Shown piece by piece: positions 62,475 through 64,000 of a DNA stretch of 64,000 nt. Source of the stretch: Tenacibaculum jejuense (GTDB taxonomy: Bacteria > Bacteroidota > Bacteroidia > Flavobacteriales > Flavobacteriaceae); NCBI RefSeq assembly GCF_900198195.1, contig NZ_LT899436.1:372001-436000 (forward strand). Direction: 5' to 3'. Below the pieces are notes generated by a model that had not been told where the DNA came from, did no database searches, and was given only the letters and a program-made list of their open reading frames with translations. The stretch's first letter is position 1. Each line of letters opens with the position of its first letter. Made by a program: the position numbers and the translations under genes.

Positions 62475-63974
62475 CTATTTTTTAATTATTTTTTTCCTAA
62501 TGATATTTCCATTTTCTAAATAACTATTTAATATGTAGATATTACTAGGTAAATTTTTTGTTTCTATAATGTTTGACTTAGAAGATTTTATTAATCTTCC
62601 ATTTAATGAAATTATATCTAATCGATTAATTTGAGATATTGTAGATTTTACTTCAATTTTATCTTTAATCGGGTTTTCAAAAACGATTTTTTGTTTTTCT
62701 ATTTCATCTATTGAAGCGGTAGCATTTGATAATTTATATTTTTTAGAAAAATGCTTTGTTGGGTTTGTACCATTCTGTATAGTTTTACCTACTATTATCA
62801 AAGCATTTTCAGAAGGAAATATACTAATTGAAAATTCTTTAGTAGTATTTAAGTTTTCAATGTAGGTACCATTATCCTCAAAAGAGCTATTAATTGTCCC
62901 ATCAAAATTCAAAGAAGCTATATGGGTATCAAAAGATTTAAAGTTTAGTCCATGGATATATAATTTATCATTTAGTTCTGTAAATGATTCTTGAACAAAA
63001 ACGTCTTCAATAACTACCGTACTATTTGTGCCAAAATCCATGTCTTTTTCACCGCTATTTGCATCAAATTTATATATGTTGGTTTTTATTTTAGTTTCAC
63101 CATTTACTTCTTCAAAAGAGGTTAAACTAACATATAAAGCATTATTAGATGCTTCATGATAATTTAAATATCCTTCTTTATCAAATAGAACTTGACCATT
63201 ATTCCCAAAAGAATTATCAATATTACCTTTAGGAGATATTTTTATAAATCCTAATGTTCCGCTTTCATACTTTTGGCTTAAAATAAAATCTCCATCATTT
63301 AATTTAAACATTCTACCCTCATAAGGAACAGATAAAATACCGTTATTACCAAAAGTATTGTCTATACTTCCATTAGATGTATACTTTTTTAAAATTCTGA
63401 TTTGTGGATCATCTTTTTTAACAAGTCCTACTATTATACCTTCGTCATATGCTATAACTCTTCCGTTTTTAGAGTTTTCATATTGATCATCAACAGTTAT
63501 TAGATAACCATTAGTACCAAAACTAGTCTCTAAAACACCTTCACTATTTAATTTGACGATAGCATTCTTGAAAGGAGATAGATATAAATAGATATTTTCA
63601 CTTTCATCTAAAAATAGCTCTATTCCGTTATCATCGTATAATACACTAGTGTTTTCTAAATCTATATCAAGAACATAAACTCCATTGTTTGCAAATGAAG
63701 TATCAATACTTCCATCTGGTTTATATTTAACAATTACTTCTTCATGTTTATCTTCAGCCTCTAAATATCTTGAAGTAGAAACTAATAAACTTCCATCATT
63801 TAATTGTTTAGAATATGGTTGAACAGACGTGTTTGAAGTGGATAAAATTTCAGTTAATCCATTTACTCCATAATCTGTGTCAATTTCTATTGATTGACCA
63901 AGAATATTTAGGATAAAAAACATTGATGACAAAAGGGACAATGTTTTTTTTATATAATTGTTGAATTTATACAT
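62475..63974 (-). CDS. Delta-60-repeat secreted protein, paralog
   Basis: 499 residues. N-terminal hydrophobic signal region (about 11-27). Delta-60 repeats (GSIDTSFANNGVYVLD, GSIDNTFGNNGILSV, GNIDNSFGNNGQVLFD) and a T9SS sorting domain (RLDIISLNGRLIKSSKSN, NIYILNSYLENGNIIRKK). Clear paralog of 61012-62457, 17 bp upstream of it. Both may be co-transcribed with sufCD. Only 26 bp of sequence remain beyond its start. Confidence 0.88.
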   Translation of the reverse strand: MYKFNNYIKKTLSLLSSMFFILNILGQSIEIDTDYGVNGLTEILSTSNTSVQPYSKQLNDGSLLVSTSRYLEAEDKHEEVIVKYKPDGSIDTSFANNGVYVLDIDLENTSVLYDDNGIELFLDESENIYLYLSPFKNAIVKLNSEGVLETSFGTNGYLITVDDQYENSKNGRVIAYDEGIIVGLVKKDDPQIRILKKYTSNGSIDNTFGNNGILSVPYEGRMFKLNDGDFILSQKYESGTLGFIKISPKGNIDNSFGNNGQVLFDKEGYLNYHEASNNALYVSLTSFEEVNGETKIKTNIYKFDANSGEKDMDFGTNSTVVIEDVFVQESFTELNDKLYIHGLNFKSFDTHIASLNFDGTINSSFEDNGTYIENLNTTKEFSISIFPSENALIIVGKTIQNGTNPTKHFSKKYKLSNATASIDEIEKQKIVFENPIKDKIEVKSTISQINRLDIISLNGRLIKSSKSNIIETKNLPSNIYILNSYLENGNIIRKKIIKK

Positions 63975-64000
63975 GTTAGTAAGAATTATCCTACACTTCC

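Overview
The window looks like the chromosome of a marine-type Flavobacteriaceae bacterium (phylum Bacteroidota). The evidence is low GC, several secreted proteins with type IX secretion C-terminal sorting domains ending in KxIIKK-like tails, promoters of the TAnnTTTG type, SufC/SufD, a 2-oxoglutarate dehydrogenase E1-E2 pair, and AT-rich intergenic regions without strong Shine-Dalgarno sequences. Genus is not certain (Tenacibaculum/Polaribacter-like is only a guess).

Region 1 (about 1-29,925) is the most unusual part. About 30 genes, all on the minus strand, are separated one by one by imperfectly palindromic repeats of 44-189 bp. Each repeat begins AAC(G) and ends GTT on the plus strand, and I count 28 of them (two decayed). 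The bases just outside the repeats are not shared between repeats. Instead, the two flanks of each gene are complementary to each other (for example GTTAGGCAT at 4542 and ATGCCTAAC at 5289, either side of one gene). This is the signature of integron gene cassettes: R'' and R' core sites swapped at the G|TT crossover. A tyrosine recombinase (28,822-29,925) lies at the upstream end, next to a short attI-like site with a 19-bp palindrome. The recombinase has the complete catalytic set and an N-terminal core-binding domain resembling IntI/Xer proteins, but no IntI-specific insertion, and it points the same way as the cassettes. I read the region as a chromosomal integron, or an integron-like system, of non-classical type. 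Recognisable cargo includes a whole type III restriction-modification operon with an XRE regulator (one 5.5-kb cassette), a stand-alone degenerate GyrB-type ATPase domain, DUF2185 (Imm33-like) and SUKH-like proteins, two proteins with HEPN-like RxxxxH motifs, a DUF4160 pair, an MscS channel, a POT transporter, a GNAT acetyltransferase, a PQQ-type beta-propeller, a TPR protein and many small lipoproteins or membrane proteins of unknown role. Several cassettes hold broken genes, most of them at the end far from the integrase.

Region 2 (about 29,930-30,610) holds two identical tandem tRNA-Asn(GTT) genes, each with its own terminator, and then the sucA promoter.

Region 3 (30,610-47,090) is ordinary chromosome: sucA-sucB; a TPR sensor histidine kinase and LytTR response regulator pair; a BspA-like leucine-rich-repeat surface protein made of three near-identical 609-bp units; two DUF1266-type genes; a YhhN-like membrane protein; a DUF4349 lipoprotein; a VOC protein; and several hypotheticals.

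Region 4 (47,273-64,000) is rich in secreted proteins: two large GH13 amylases, each with three CBM26-like starch-binding modules; two DUF547 proteins; a trypsin-like protease with an adhesin-type tail; sufD and sufC; and two delta-60-repeat secreted proteins.
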